Assembly: GCA_030614485.1 (NCBI GenBank)
Contig: JAUWTY010000009.1
Coordinates: forward strand, 1-13,808
Length of the DNA stretch: 13,808 nucleotides
Direction of reading: 5' to 3'
Source of the DNA: Methanosarcinales archaeon
GTDB lineage: Archaea; Halobacteriota; Methanosarcinia; Methanosarcinales; Methanocomedenaceae
The notes beneath the pieces were generated by a model that saw only the letters and a list, made by a program, of their open reading frames with translations, had not been told where the DNA came from and did not search any database. Position numbers and translations under genes: made by a program. This document shows positions 1 to 6,174 of the stretch, in pieces (the stretch's first letter is position 1; every line of letters starts with the position of its first letter).

Positions 1-45
1 AGAAGACCTGAGAACCCTTCTTTAAGGGTAGAGCGGGTGATTTGA
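1..45 (+). CDS. C-terminal tail of an edge-truncated ORF, possibly transposase-associated TnpB
   Basis: Reading from base 1 gives an open frame RRPENPSLRVERVI followed by TGA at 43-45. The DNA inside this tail contains a small inverted repeat, ACCC..GGGT at about 14-29 (ACCCTTCTTTAAGGGT). A tnpB gene whose last codons run into a short hairpin is typical of IS200/IS605-family right ends, where the hairpin is also part of the guide (omega) RNA, and the tail composition resembles what I remember of archaeal TnpB ends. Fourteen codons are too few for an assignment. It could equally be chance open frame in an intergenic region. The sequence left of the window would settle it. Confidence 0.25.
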   Translation, partial: RRPENPSLRVERVI

Positions 46-136
46 TATTGCAGGGATATCCAGAATGACATATCCGTGAATGTATCTTCCTCAAAATCTG
101 GCATATCAATCCCTCATCGGTGGTTTTATGTATCGT

Positions 137-166
137 TAACATAAATAAACTGCTATTTAAGGTAGA
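137..166 (+). promoter_or_regulatory. Putative promoter and ribosome binding site of the PhoU/TrkA-C gene
   Basis: The AT-rich stretch ACATAAATAAAC (about 138-149) is a reasonable archaeal TATA element about 25-30 bases before the ATG at 173. A weak AAGGT at about 159-163 lies nine bases before the ATG. An imperfect inverted repeat GGATAT..ATATCC (about 54-80) sits further upstream. All are visual matches only. Confidence 0.3.
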
Positions 167-172
167 TTTGTT

Positions 173-1375
173 ATGCCCAAAAAGATTGAACATTGTTCAC
201 TGAACATGAAAGAGCTCCTTGTGGGGATGAAAGATACTTCTGAACTAATGCTTGACCTGGCATATTCTGCGGTTATCTATGACGATGACGATATAGCAGA
301 AGAAGTACTCCGTCTGGAAGAAAAAGTTGATACCCTTCAGTATCACATGCAGATAACTGCCATGCAGGCTGCCCGTAGCACCGACGATGCCCACCAGCTA
401 TCAGGTGTCCTGAAAGCTGCATCTGCAGCAGAGAATATTGCCAACGCTGCAGGTGATATAGCCAATATCGTACGGCTTAAGATGGGCATCCCACCAGAAC
501 TCAAGGCAGATATCCGTGAAGCCGAAGAAACAGTGACACGGGTAACAATTGAACCAGATAGCCCCATTATCGGTAAGACACTTGGTGAACTAAAACTTGA
601 AACCGAAACCGGTATGGGTGTCATAGCCATACGGCAGGGTTCGTCCTGGATATATGACCCGGAGTGGGATACATCTGTTTTGGCAGGGGATATCCTGTTT
701 GCACGAGGTCATGATGAAGGACTCCCCCTTTTTACGGAATTGGTCACAGGAAAGCCCTTTGTAAAGCGTGAGTTCAAATCCACTGGCACCCTTGACGACC
801 TGGATAAAGCAGTGGATATTGTAATAGAGATGAAGAACAAATCTGAACTCTCGGTTGGTCTGGCATATTCTGCTGTACTGTTCTATAACAAGGAAATCGC
901 AGATGAGGTCAGGATACTGGAAGAAGAAATGGACCAGATGAAGCACGACCTCCAGCACTGGGTGCTTGAGAGTGCCAGGCATATGGATGATGTAGACCAA
1001 TTGAGGGGTCTGTTACATCTTGCAAACGCTTCTGAATATATATCTGATGCCGCCTACGAGATTGCAGATATTGTACTTCGTGAGATAGAACTGCATCCTA
1101 TCTTCATGATGGCGGTCCGGGAATCAGATGAGGTGATATCAATGATCAATGTATATGACTGTTCACCCATTGTTAACAAAACCCTGGGTGAACTTGAACT
1201 TTCTACAGAGACCGGTATGTATATTATGGCGGTTAAACGAGGCAGCCGATGGATATACCGACCCAGTGCAAGGACCCGAATAATGGGCGATGACGTGCTC
1301 ATTGCAAGAGGTTCCCATGAAGGTGAAGCCCATCTACTTGAAATGACAGCTTGTCAGGTGGAAGTGGAAAAATAA
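173..1375 (+). CDS. Tandem PhoU / TrkA-C (RCK-C) regulatory protein
   Basis: A 400-residue soluble protein made of two copies of the same two-domain unit. Copy 1 has a PhoU-like helical domain (about 12-105, with the LAYSAV and D-IAEEV-RLEE pattern) and a TrkA-C/RCK-C domain (about 120-192, ending AGDILFARG). Copy 2 repeats this at about 208-303 (LAYSAV, IADEVRILEE) and 318-392 (GDDVLIARGSHEG). TrkA-C domains are known ligand-sensing modules of K+ and other ion or anion transport systems, and PhoU domains gate phosphate uptake. Methanogen genomes commonly carry such stand-alone fusions, probably as regulatory subunits of a transporter or channel encoded elsewhere. No membrane segment, NAD-binding RCK-N domain or transporter neighbour is visible, so the partner is unknown. 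The gene is convergent with the ribosomal operon. ATG start with a weak AAGGT upstream. Confidence 0.85.
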   Translation: MPKKIEHCSLNMKELLVGMKDTSELMLDLAYSAVIYDDDDIAEEVLRLEEKVDTLQYHMQITAMQAARSTDDAHQLSGVLKAASAAENIANAAGDIANIVRLKMGIPPELKADIREAEETVTRVTIEPDSPIIGKTLGELKLETETGMGVIAIRQGSSWIYDPEWDTSVLAGDILFARGHDEGLPLFTELVTGKPFVKREFKSTGTLDDLDKAVDIVIEMKNKSELSVGLAYSAVLFYNKEIADEVRILEEEMDQMKHDLQHWVLESARHMDDVDQLRGLLHLANASEYISDAAYEIADIVLREIELHPIFMMAVRESDEVISMINVYDCSPIVNKTLGELELSTETGMYIMAVKRGSRWIYRPSARTRIMGDDVLIARGSHEGEAHLLEMTACQVEVEK

Positions 1376-1390
1376 CTGAAGTCGAAACAA

Positions 1391-1397
1391 TTTTTTT
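1391..1397 (+). terminator. T-run terminator after the PhoU/TrkA-C gene
   Basis: A run of seven T begins 15 bases after the TAA of the plus-strand gene. Archaeal RNA polymerase terminates at U-rich tracts without needing a hairpin, so this is a reasonable end of that transcript. Confidence 0.45.
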
Positions 1398-1410
1398 GAC
1401 AATTAAAATA

Positions 1411-1486
1411 GCTAAAAGTATTGCTAAAAAAACAACTAAAAGAAGAGCTAAAAATAAGTAGTGAGGCTGGAACTATCAGTCCAGCC
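1411..1486 (-). terminator. Hairpin plus multiple T-tract terminator of the L11-L12 operon
   Basis: On the minus strand, just past the rpl12 stop at 1515, GGCTGGA (1480-1486 reversed) pairs with TCCAGCC (1465-1471 reversed): a perfect 7-bp stem with an 8-base loop, extendable by GTG/CAC around a small bulge. It is followed by four T-runs of 4-7 bases (TTTTTAGC, TTTTAGTT, TTTTTTTAGC, TTTTAGC) spaced 8-14 bases apart down to 1411. A hairpin followed by repeated U-tracts is a strong candidate for transcription termination of a highly expressed operon. Confidence 0.6.
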
Positions 1487-1514
1487 CGCACAGTTTGAAG
1501 AATTAAGGTACTGT

Positions 1515-1832
1515 TTAACCGAACAGTGCGCCAAGTCCTTCCATTCCGCTCTCTTCTGCCTCTTCTTTAGATTCTTCCTCAGCTGCTGCCTCTTCGGCTG
1601 CTACCGGGGCTTCGTCTGAAGCGGCTGGTGCTGCTGATGCGGCAGCTGGTGCTGCGAAAGCGGCTTTCTCGATAGCTTCTGTAATGTCGATATCTTCCAA
1701 CGATGCTGTCAGGGCTTTTACCCTTGCTACATTCACTTCCACACCTGCAGACTCAAGTACGGTTGTGATTAATTCTTCCGTGACTTCTTTACCTGCATTG
1801 TGCAGTAATAGTGCTGCATAAACATATTCCAT
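1515..1832 (-). CDS. rpl12: Large-subunit ribosomal stalk protein L12 (archaeal P1/P2 type)
   Basis: A 105-residue acidic stalk protein that binds the C-terminal helices of L10/P0 as dimers and recruits translation factors to the GTPase centre. The N-terminal dimerisation domain (about 1-58, starting [10 protein letters not shown]) is followed by an Ala/Glu-rich hinge and the archaeal/eukaryotic factor-binding tail ending GLGALFG. The length is normal for archaeal L12. The start is supported by AGGTGAT five bases before the ATG. It is last in the rpl11-rpl1-rpl10-rpl12 order. The 45-base gap before it holds an AT-rich TTTAAATAAATT box (about 1864-1875) that could be an internal promoter. Confidence 0.97.
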   Translation of the reverse strand: MEYVYAALLLHNAGKEVTEELITTVLESAGVEVNVARVKALTASLEDIDITEAIEKAAFAAPAAASAAPAASDEAPVAAEEAAAEEESKEEAEESGMEGLGALFG

Positions 1833-1863
1833 TTCTTATCACCTTTTATCAATTGTTGACTGT

Positions 1864-1876
1864 AATTTATTTAAAT
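1864..1876 (-). promoter_or_regulatory. Possible internal promoter for rpl12
   Basis: The rpl10-rpl12 gap contains AATTTAAATAAAT on the minus strand, a good archaeal TATA-like box, 32-44 bases before the rpl12 ATG. L12 is present in several copies per ribosome, so an extra promoter would make sense. The gap is also simply AT-rich, so this is tentative. Confidence 0.25.
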
Positions 1877-1877
1877 T

Positions 1878-2900
1878 CTATCCGAACAGTGCGCCAAGCC
1901 CTTCGGCGGCATCCTCTTCGGTTACTTCTTCAGCAGTTTCTTCTTCTGCTTCTTCATCTGTAGGGGCTGCTGTTTCTTCGGCTGTCGGTTGGCTTGCCGT
2001 GGCTTGTGCGCCCAGTAGACTTTTCATATCATCGTCCAGTGCGTCTTCAGACAGTACACTTGCCAGAGCTAACATCTCACTCTGGGCTTTGGACATCAAT
2101 ATACCCATCACATCAGGACTATATATTACTCCATTGACAGACAGGTTCCTTGACTCTGAAACTGCCTTTGCTACCAAAGCCTGTATTGTAGTACTGGTTG
2201 GATATGCCGCATTGACAGACAGGTTGAAAGCCTGTTTGGCAGCTGACATGAAGTTCTGTGTGTATAATGCCTCATCAATTGCAAGGTCAGAGCCTTCCAA
2301 GAGTGTACCGTCCTCGAAAGTTGCCCTCAGGTCCAGTCCCAGCTCAAGAGGAAATATCTCAAGACGGGCAAGCATTGCCGCCAGTTTTTGAGAAACCACT
2401 TCTCCTTCTTTTGCCACGACCTTTGTTTCCCTGACAACAACTTTTCCACCATCTATGGCGGCAGGTATTCCAGCTGTTTGCAGGTCACCGACAATTGGGC
2501 CTGGCGGGAATGACGTAGGACCTTTCTCAACAATAATATCCTTTGGAGACACCATACCGCCCTTTATTGGTGAAGGTGTCTTGCTTGAATTGAGGAGTTT
2601 GAATATTTTAAACGAGTTGGTTTTGGAAAAAATCAGACCGGTTTCCTGGTCAATATACTTTTCCAGGGATTTGATCTCATCAGAAGACTCTTCCATTGCC
2701 CTGCGTATCAAGGAGTTCTTACTTACCTTGATGTGCACTGAATCTCTCAGGCTTGAACGCATCTGCTGGAACTGTTTTGAAGGCAGTCCGTGGATACCAA
2801 TCAGTCCGACAACAGGATACTCATTAATCTTAGCCTTGATATCCTCGATCTCGTCCTTCTTCCACTTGGGTATATGTTCACTATGATGTACTTCGTCCAT
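1878..2900 (-). CDS. rpl10: Large-subunit ribosomal protein L10 (P0-type stalk base)
   Basis: A 340-residue archaeal P0 protein. It anchors the stalk on 23S rRNA together with L11 and carries L12 dimers. An N-terminal rRNA-binding domain (about 8-105, including VGLIGIHGLPSKQFQQMR) is interrupted by the archaeal/eukaryal insertion domain (about 106-185, with PGPIVGDLQTAGIPAAI), followed by the L12-binding helices (about 215-285) and an acidic tail. The tail ends GLGALFG, as in L12. The length fits archaeal P0 and is about twice bacterial L10. Its ATG lies one base after the rpl1 stop, with AGGTGAT inside the end of rpl1, so the two are translationally coupled. Confidence 0.97.
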   Translation of the reverse strand: MDEVHHSEHIPKWKKDEIEDIKAKINEYPVVGLIGIHGLPSKQFQQMRSSLRDSVHIKVSKNSLIRRAMEESSDEIKSLEKYIDQETGLIFSKTNSFKIFKLLNSSKTPSPIKGGMVSPKDIIVEKGPTSFPPGPIVGDLQTAGIPAAIDGGKVVVRETKVVAKEGEVVSQKLAAMLARLEIFPLELGLDLRATFEDGTLLEGSDLAIDEALYTQNFMSAAKQAFNLSVNAAYPTSTTIQALVAKAVSESRNLSVNGVIYSPDVMGILMSKAQSEMLALASVLSEDALDDDMKSLLGAQATASQPTAEETAAPTDEEAEEETAEEVTEEDAAEGLGALFG

Positions 2901-2901
2901 A

Positions 2902-3543
2902 TTACATCACCTTCACTGCGGGTCCCATTGTGGTCTTGACATAAACAGACTTGATATTCTGTTTACCTTTCTCAAGATTGTGTTCGATTCTGTCAATGAC
3001 CGACTGCACATTTTGGGCAAGTTCTTCAGCGTCCATGTCTCTGCGTCCAACTGGAAGATGGAACGTGAGCTTGTCTTTGCTGCGTACCCTGATGGAGTTC
3101 TTGGCCTTTTTGATGACATCCTCGATATTCTTATCAGGTGTCAGTGGTTCCGGCATTTTACCCCTGGGACCGAGAACAGGTCCGAGAGACTTGGCAATGG
3201 TAGGCATATAAGCTACATCTGATACAAAGAAATCTATATCATTTGCCAGTTCTCGTGCTTTGCTCTTGTCATCCCCAAGATTTTCAATCTCTTCAGGGTC
3301 TAATATCATCTCTGCGCCGGCTTTGGTTGCTCTCTGGGCAGTGTCGCCCTTAGCAAAAACAGCTATCTTTATTGATTTGCCCAACCCGTTTGGAAGGATG
3401 ATCTCTTCATCCACACGGTTTGCAGGCTGACTCATATCAATATTTTTAAGATTAAATGCAATGTCAACGCGTTCAGTGAATTTACGCTCTGGCGCTGCTT
3501 CAAGCGCCTGTTTTACTGCTTGTATTGTCTCATCTAACGTCAT
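2902..3543 (-). CDS. rpl1: Large-subunit ribosomal protein L1
   Basis: A 213-residue L1 protein that forms the mobile L1 stalk on 23S rRNA helices 76-78 and, in both bacteria and archaea, is a known translational repressor of its own operon. Family hallmarks seen are the N-terminal helix ending ERKFTERVDIAFNLKNID, the LGPVLGPRGKMPEP segment (about 121-134) and the C-terminal IKSVYVKTTMGPAVKV. GGAGGT lies four bases before the ATG at 3543, a very strong ribosome binding site. A 115-base gap after rpl11 carries a folded candidate leader (see 3550-3609), which fits autoregulation. rpl10 follows one base after the stop. Confidence 0.97.
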   Translation of the reverse strand: MTLDETIQAVKQALEAAPERKFTERVDIAFNLKNIDMSQPANRVDEEIILPNGLGKSIKIAVFAKGDTAQRATKAGAEMILDPEEIENLGDDKSKARELANDIDFFVSDVAYMPTIAKSLGPVLGPRGKMPEPLTPDKNIEDVIKKAKNSIRVRSKDKLTFHLPVGRRDMDAEELAQNVQSVIDRIEHNLEKGKQNIKSVYVKTTMGPAVKVM

Positions 3544-3549
3544 ACATAC

Positions 3550-3609
3550 CTCCGTAGTATTTGCGACATGCGCAACCGACCTTTAGGTCTGCTACAGTTG
3601 TGTAGGGAG
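3550..3609 (-). promoter_or_regulatory. Structured leader before rpl1, candidate L1 autoregulatory element
   Basis: In minus-strand RNA order the leader contains CUCC (3609-3606), CUACA (3605-3601) that can pair with UGUAG (3596-3592), GACCU..AGGUC (3589-3578), UUGCG..CGCAA (3575-3561), CUAC (3557-3554) and then the Shine-Dalgarno GGAGGU (3553-3548). The central GUAG can pair either with the upstream CUAC or with the CUAC that abuts the Shine-Dalgarno sequence. CUCC can pair with GGAG. These are exact complementarities read from the sequence. The regulatory role is inferred from position and from known L1 feedback in halophiles and Methanococcus. I do not recognise the classical L1 internal-loop motif with certainty. 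Confidence 0.5.
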
Positions 3610-3630
3610 TTCCTTTTACTGCACGATAAG

Positions 3631-3640
3631 TACTTTAAAC
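3631..3640 (-). promoter_or_regulatory. Possible promoter of rpl1-rpl10-rpl12
   Basis: GTTTAAAGTA on the minus strand is a plausible TATA box. A start about 25 bases downstream falls near 3610, just where the structured rpl1 leader begins. Separate transcription of rpl11 and of rpl1-rpl10-rpl12 is known in haloarchaea. The match is visual only. Confidence 0.35.
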
Positions 3641-3658
3641 TATCGGTCAAATCACTTA

Positions 3659-4132
3659 TTATTCGAGCCTGCCGTCGAAATCCCCGTTCTTTACTCCCTT
3701 TTGTGCTTCCCGGGGGTCCATATCTTCCACAGTCACACCCATAGGCACACAAGAGCCGATAATTTCATTAACTGCAGATTTAAAATCCGTAGCCAGCAAA
3801 CTATCACGTTTCATCCTGGCCACTTTTGCAGCCTGTTCAATGGTCAGATTGCCAACAGTTTCAGTTCCAGCAGTTCCTGACCCCTTCTCCAGGCCGACTT
3901 CCTTCAATATCAGAGCAGACGTGGGAGGTGTCCCAATCTCGATAGTATAATTCTTTTTATCATCAAAGATAATCTTCACAGGGACCTGCATTCCGTTAAA
4001 GTCTGCAGTTTTCTCATTAATGCTATCCACGATTTCCTTGATATTTACGCCCATGGGACCAAGGGCCGGACCCAGTGGGGGACCGGGATTGGCTTTTCCG
4101 CCAGGGACTAATGCTTCAACAACTTCACCCAT
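3659..4132 (-). CDS. rpl11: Large-subunit ribosomal protein L11
   Basis: A 157-residue L11 protein, which binds the 23S GTPase-associated region beside L10. It has the N-terminal signature VPGGKANPGPPLGPALGPMG (about 9-28) and the C-terminal rRNA-binding domain (about 67-140, KVARMKRDSLLATDFKSAVNEI..GSCVPMGVTVE). A TTG at 4138 is also in frame, but AGAGGT lies seven bases before the ATG at 4132 and only one base before the TTG. Family proteins also start as MGEVVEALVPGG, so 4132 is chosen. It sits 42 bases after spt5; AT-rich sequence there (TATATTTAG) could carry an additional promoter. Confidence 0.97.
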   Translation of the reverse strand: MGEVVEALVPGGKANPGPPLGPALGPMGVNIKEIVDSINEKTADFNGMQVPVKIIFDDKKNYTIEIGTPPTSALILKEVGLEKGSGTAGTETVGNLTIEQAAKVARMKRDSLLATDFKSAVNEIIGSCVPMGVTVEDMDPREAQKGVKNGDFDGRLE

Positions 4133-4174
4133 TTTCAATACCTCTAATTATAATTCTAAATATAGGACATAATC

Positions 4175-4633
4175 CTAATCTTCATCCTCACGCTTTAGCA
4201 CCCTCACATTATCACCACGTACCGTGATGGGTATAGGTACCATTGCCTCGAACAGTTCAACTGTGATTTCTTCGTGGGTCTCATCCACTCGCTTGACCCT
4301 GGCCTTCTCTCCCTTAAATGGACCAGTGATAAGTTCTACAATACTTCCCTGAGTGATGCCGACCACTGCAGTCTTAGGTGTCAGGAAATGTTCCACTTCG
4401 GTAAATGTGGATGCTCCTTTAATCAGACTACGGGCATGGGGTAGGGTCTGTATGACCTGTTCCACCTGTTCAGGTGAAGGGGCCTCAACCAGTATATAGC
4501 CTTTCAACTCATCAGGTGCAAGAATCGCACGGACATCCATGTTCTCTTTCTCTGCCATCTTGGCGATAAGACTTGCTACCGAACGCTCCTGGTTGGCCGT
4601 GGTCTTTACCACATATATCTCAGTATCTTCCAT
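4175..4633 (-). CDS. spt5: Transcription elongation factor Spt5 (archaeal NusG)
   Basis: Archaeal Spt5 binds the RNA polymerase clamp, closes the DNA channel with Spt4 and promotes processivity. An NGN domain (about 4-85, IYVVKTTANQERSVASLIA and the conserved KGYILVEAPSPEQVEQVI) is followed by a KOW domain (about 97-145, GSIVELITGPFKGEKARVKRVDE). The frame extends to a GTG at 4660, but the ATG at 4633 has GAGG five bases upstream and gives the typical N terminus MEDTEIYVVKTTANQE. That start gives 152 residues. Alternatives are the GTG at 4660 and the ATG at 4648. It lies between secE and rpl11, a conserved archaeal order. Confidence 0.93.
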   Translation of the reverse strand: MEDTEIYVVKTTANQERSVASLIAKMAEKENMDVRAILAPDELKGYILVEAPSPEQVEQVIQTLPHARSLIKGASTFTEVEHFLTPKTAVVGITQGSIVELITGPFKGEKARVKRVDETHEEITVELFEAMVPIPITVRGDNVRVLKREDED

Positions 4634-4703
4634 TACGTCCTCATTCATGTGACTGCTCACTTCCCCCCATAAGGTCTGGTTAATATAATAATCTTTGCTC
4701 GAA

Positions 4704-4901
4704 TCATATCAATTTTGGAACTTCAGTCAGGAAGAAATATATTATGAACCCGATAAACCCAATTATCAGAATACCTGCACCTGATACCTTAGCTATCATC
4801 GTAAACTCCTCTCGTGTGGGTTTGCGGGTTAGTTTCAATATCCGTGTATATTCACTGAGTTTTAACGGTATTGTAGGTGTAGATTTAGTTTCCTTTGCCA
4901 A
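4704..4901 (-). CDS. secE: Protein translocase subunit SecE/Sec61-gamma
   Basis: A 65-residue single-span membrane protein that clamps the SecY channel. An amphipathic cytoplasmic region with the SecE/Sec61-gamma pattern (RILKLTRKPTREEFTMIAKV, about 20-39) leads into one transmembrane helix (about 40-59, GAGILIIGFIGFIIYFFL). The start is TTG at 4901, with AGGAAGTGA upstream. The first ATG downstream would remove most of the conserved region, so the TTG is preferred. It precedes spt5 as in many euryarchaea, and a terminator-like hairpin separates it from ftsZ, so its own promoter probably lies in 4902-4979. Confidence 0.93.
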   Translation of the reverse strand: MAKETKSTPTIPLKLSEYTRILKLTRKPTREEFTMIAKVSGAGILIIGFIGFIIYFFLTEVPKLI

Positions 4902-4979
4902 TTGGTTTCACTTCCTGTTAATGAATAGTAAATAATCAGTCCTGTTGAGATGAAGTTTGCTCTAATCAGGTTCGGTACT

Positions 4980-5020
4980 AAAAAAACCTTTCGATTGACA
5001 GGAAATGGCCTGTCAATCGA
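4980..5020 (-). terminator. Intrinsic-type terminator after ftsZ
   Basis: On the minus strand TCGATTGACAGG (5020-5009) and CCTGTCAATCGA (5002-4991) form a perfect 12-bp stem with a 6-base loop. It is followed after AAGG by seven T (4986-4980). It begins 10 bases past the ftsZ stop codon and lies 78 bases before secE. This is a textbook hairpin/T-run arrangement, unusually strong for an archaeon. It could also be a processing or attenuation site controlling read-through into secE-spt5-rpl11. Confidence 0.7.
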
Positions 5021-5030
5021 GATGATAAGT

Positions 5031-6146
5031 TCATTTTACGAAATCGATACCAAAGCGGCTTGTAATGTTCTTGCCGCTGCCTTTACCATAGATCTGTGCA
5101 GATTTAACACCTGTCACCACCAGCATGGTACGGATTGAATGTTCCAGCGCGGGGTCCACCTGTGCACCCCAGATAAGTCTTGCTTCAGGGTCAATCTTAT
5201 TGTAAACTTCCTGAACCACGCTCTCTGCCTCTGCTATGGTCATGTCAGGTCCGCCCACCACATTTACAAGTGCTGAGGTTGCTCCTGAAATATCCACATC
5301 AAGCAGGGGACTGCGCAGTGCTTTTTGTACAGATTCGGCAGCTTTGTCCTCGCCGTCTGCTTCACCAAGACCGATCATAGCCACGCCACCTTTTTGCATG
5401 ACGGTCCTGACATCAGCAAAGTCCAGGTTGACCAAACCGGGTTTGGTGATCAGTTCAGTAATACCCTTCACTGCCCGCATCAACACTTCGTCCGAAACCT
5501 TGAAAGCCGCTTGCAGGGGCAATCTTGGTACTACATCTAATAATCTATCATTTGGTACAACAATGACCGTATCGGCCACATCCCTGAGACGCTCCAGTCC
5601 GGCTTCTGCATTAGTGCGCCTGATCGAACCTTCCACTGCGAATGGTAAGGTGACCACGGCAATGGTCAATGCACCTTCCGCCCGGGCATGTTCGGCAACT
5701 ACCGGCGCAGAACCAGTACCTGTGCCGCCGCCAAGGCCGCAGGTGATAAATACCATATCTGCTCCTTCGACCGAGGTTTTAATATATTCCTCACTCTCTT
5801 TAGCAGCTTCTTCACCGATCTGGGGCAAACTACCGGCACCCAATCCCTTGGTCTTTTTCTGACCAATGAGTATCTTCGTTTCAGCCGTAATATGCAGAAG
5901 ATGTTGTGCATCCGTGTTCAGTGCATAAAGTTTAGCACCTGATATGCCCTCTTGGGTCATCCTCTGGATGGTGTTCGAACCGCTACCACCGCAACCGATC
6001 ACACGGATGTTTGTTTTCAATTGTTGAAGAACCGCTTCCAGTTCTGCATCGCTCTGACCTACACTATTAGGTGCTGATGATGACACTTCCTGGTTCCTGC
6101 CTTCCATATTTGCCCTGGTGATGGCTTCTTTTATAATGGATTCCAT
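5031..6146 (-). CDS. ftsZ1: Cell division protein FtsZ, FtsZ1 type
   Basis: A tubulin-like GTPase that polymerises at the division site. Numbered from the ATG at 6146 (371 residues): a variable N-terminal tail to about 45; a first nucleotide loop [10 protein letters not shown] (49-58); the GTPase signature GGGTGTGS (139-146); the T7 synergy loop [11 protein letters not shown], which supplies the catalytic aspartates; a C-terminal domain; and a short tail ending RFGIDFVK. The frame extends to a TTG at 6161, but GAGGG upstream of the ATG and a family-like MESIIKEAI start support 6146. Position beside secE-spt5 matches FtsZ1 of other euryarchaea. It follows dtdA by 28 bases, so the two are probably co-transcribed. 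Confidence 0.95.
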   Translation of the reverse strand: MESIIKEAITRANMEGRNQEVSSSAPNSVGQSDAELEAVLQQLKTNIRVIGCGGSGSNTIQRMTQEGISGAKLYALNTDAQHLLHITAETKILIGQKKTKGLGAGSLPQIGEEAAKESEEYIKTSVEGADMVFITCGLGGGTGTGSAPVVAEHARAEGALTIAVVTLPFAVEGSIRRTNAEAGLERLRDVADTVIVVPNDRLLDVVPRLPLQAAFKVSDEVLMRAVKGITELITKPGLVNLDFADVRTVMQKGGVAMIGLGEADGEDKAAESVQKALRSPLLDVDISGATSALVNVVGGPDMTIAEAESVVQEVYNKIDPEARLIWGAQVDPALEHSIRTMLVVTGVKSAQIYGKGSGKNITSRFGIDFVK

Positions 6147-6174
6147 CCTTTCATCCCTCAAACATTTAAAATCT

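Noticed and set aside
1518..1900. A 17-base identical stretch (CCGAACAGTGCGCCAAG) near 1519 and again near 1880
   Set aside because: It encodes the shared GLGALFG tail of L12 and L10, a known homologous factor-binding end, so it is not an independent repeat.
1999..2886. Open frames of 130 and 143 codons on the plus strand opposite rpl10
   Set aside because: They are antisense to a clear ribosomal protein gene, have low-complexity Ser-rich translations and no ribosome binding sites.
3540..3752. A 70-codon minus-strand open frame spanning the end of rpl11 and the rpl1 leader
   Set aside because: It overlaps rpl11 out of frame and the translation is not protein-like; the gap is better explained as a regulatory leader.
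5236..5862. A 208-codon plus-strand open frame inside ftsZ
   Set aside because: Antisense shadow of FtsZ; its Ser/Ala/Pro-rich translation shows no family features.
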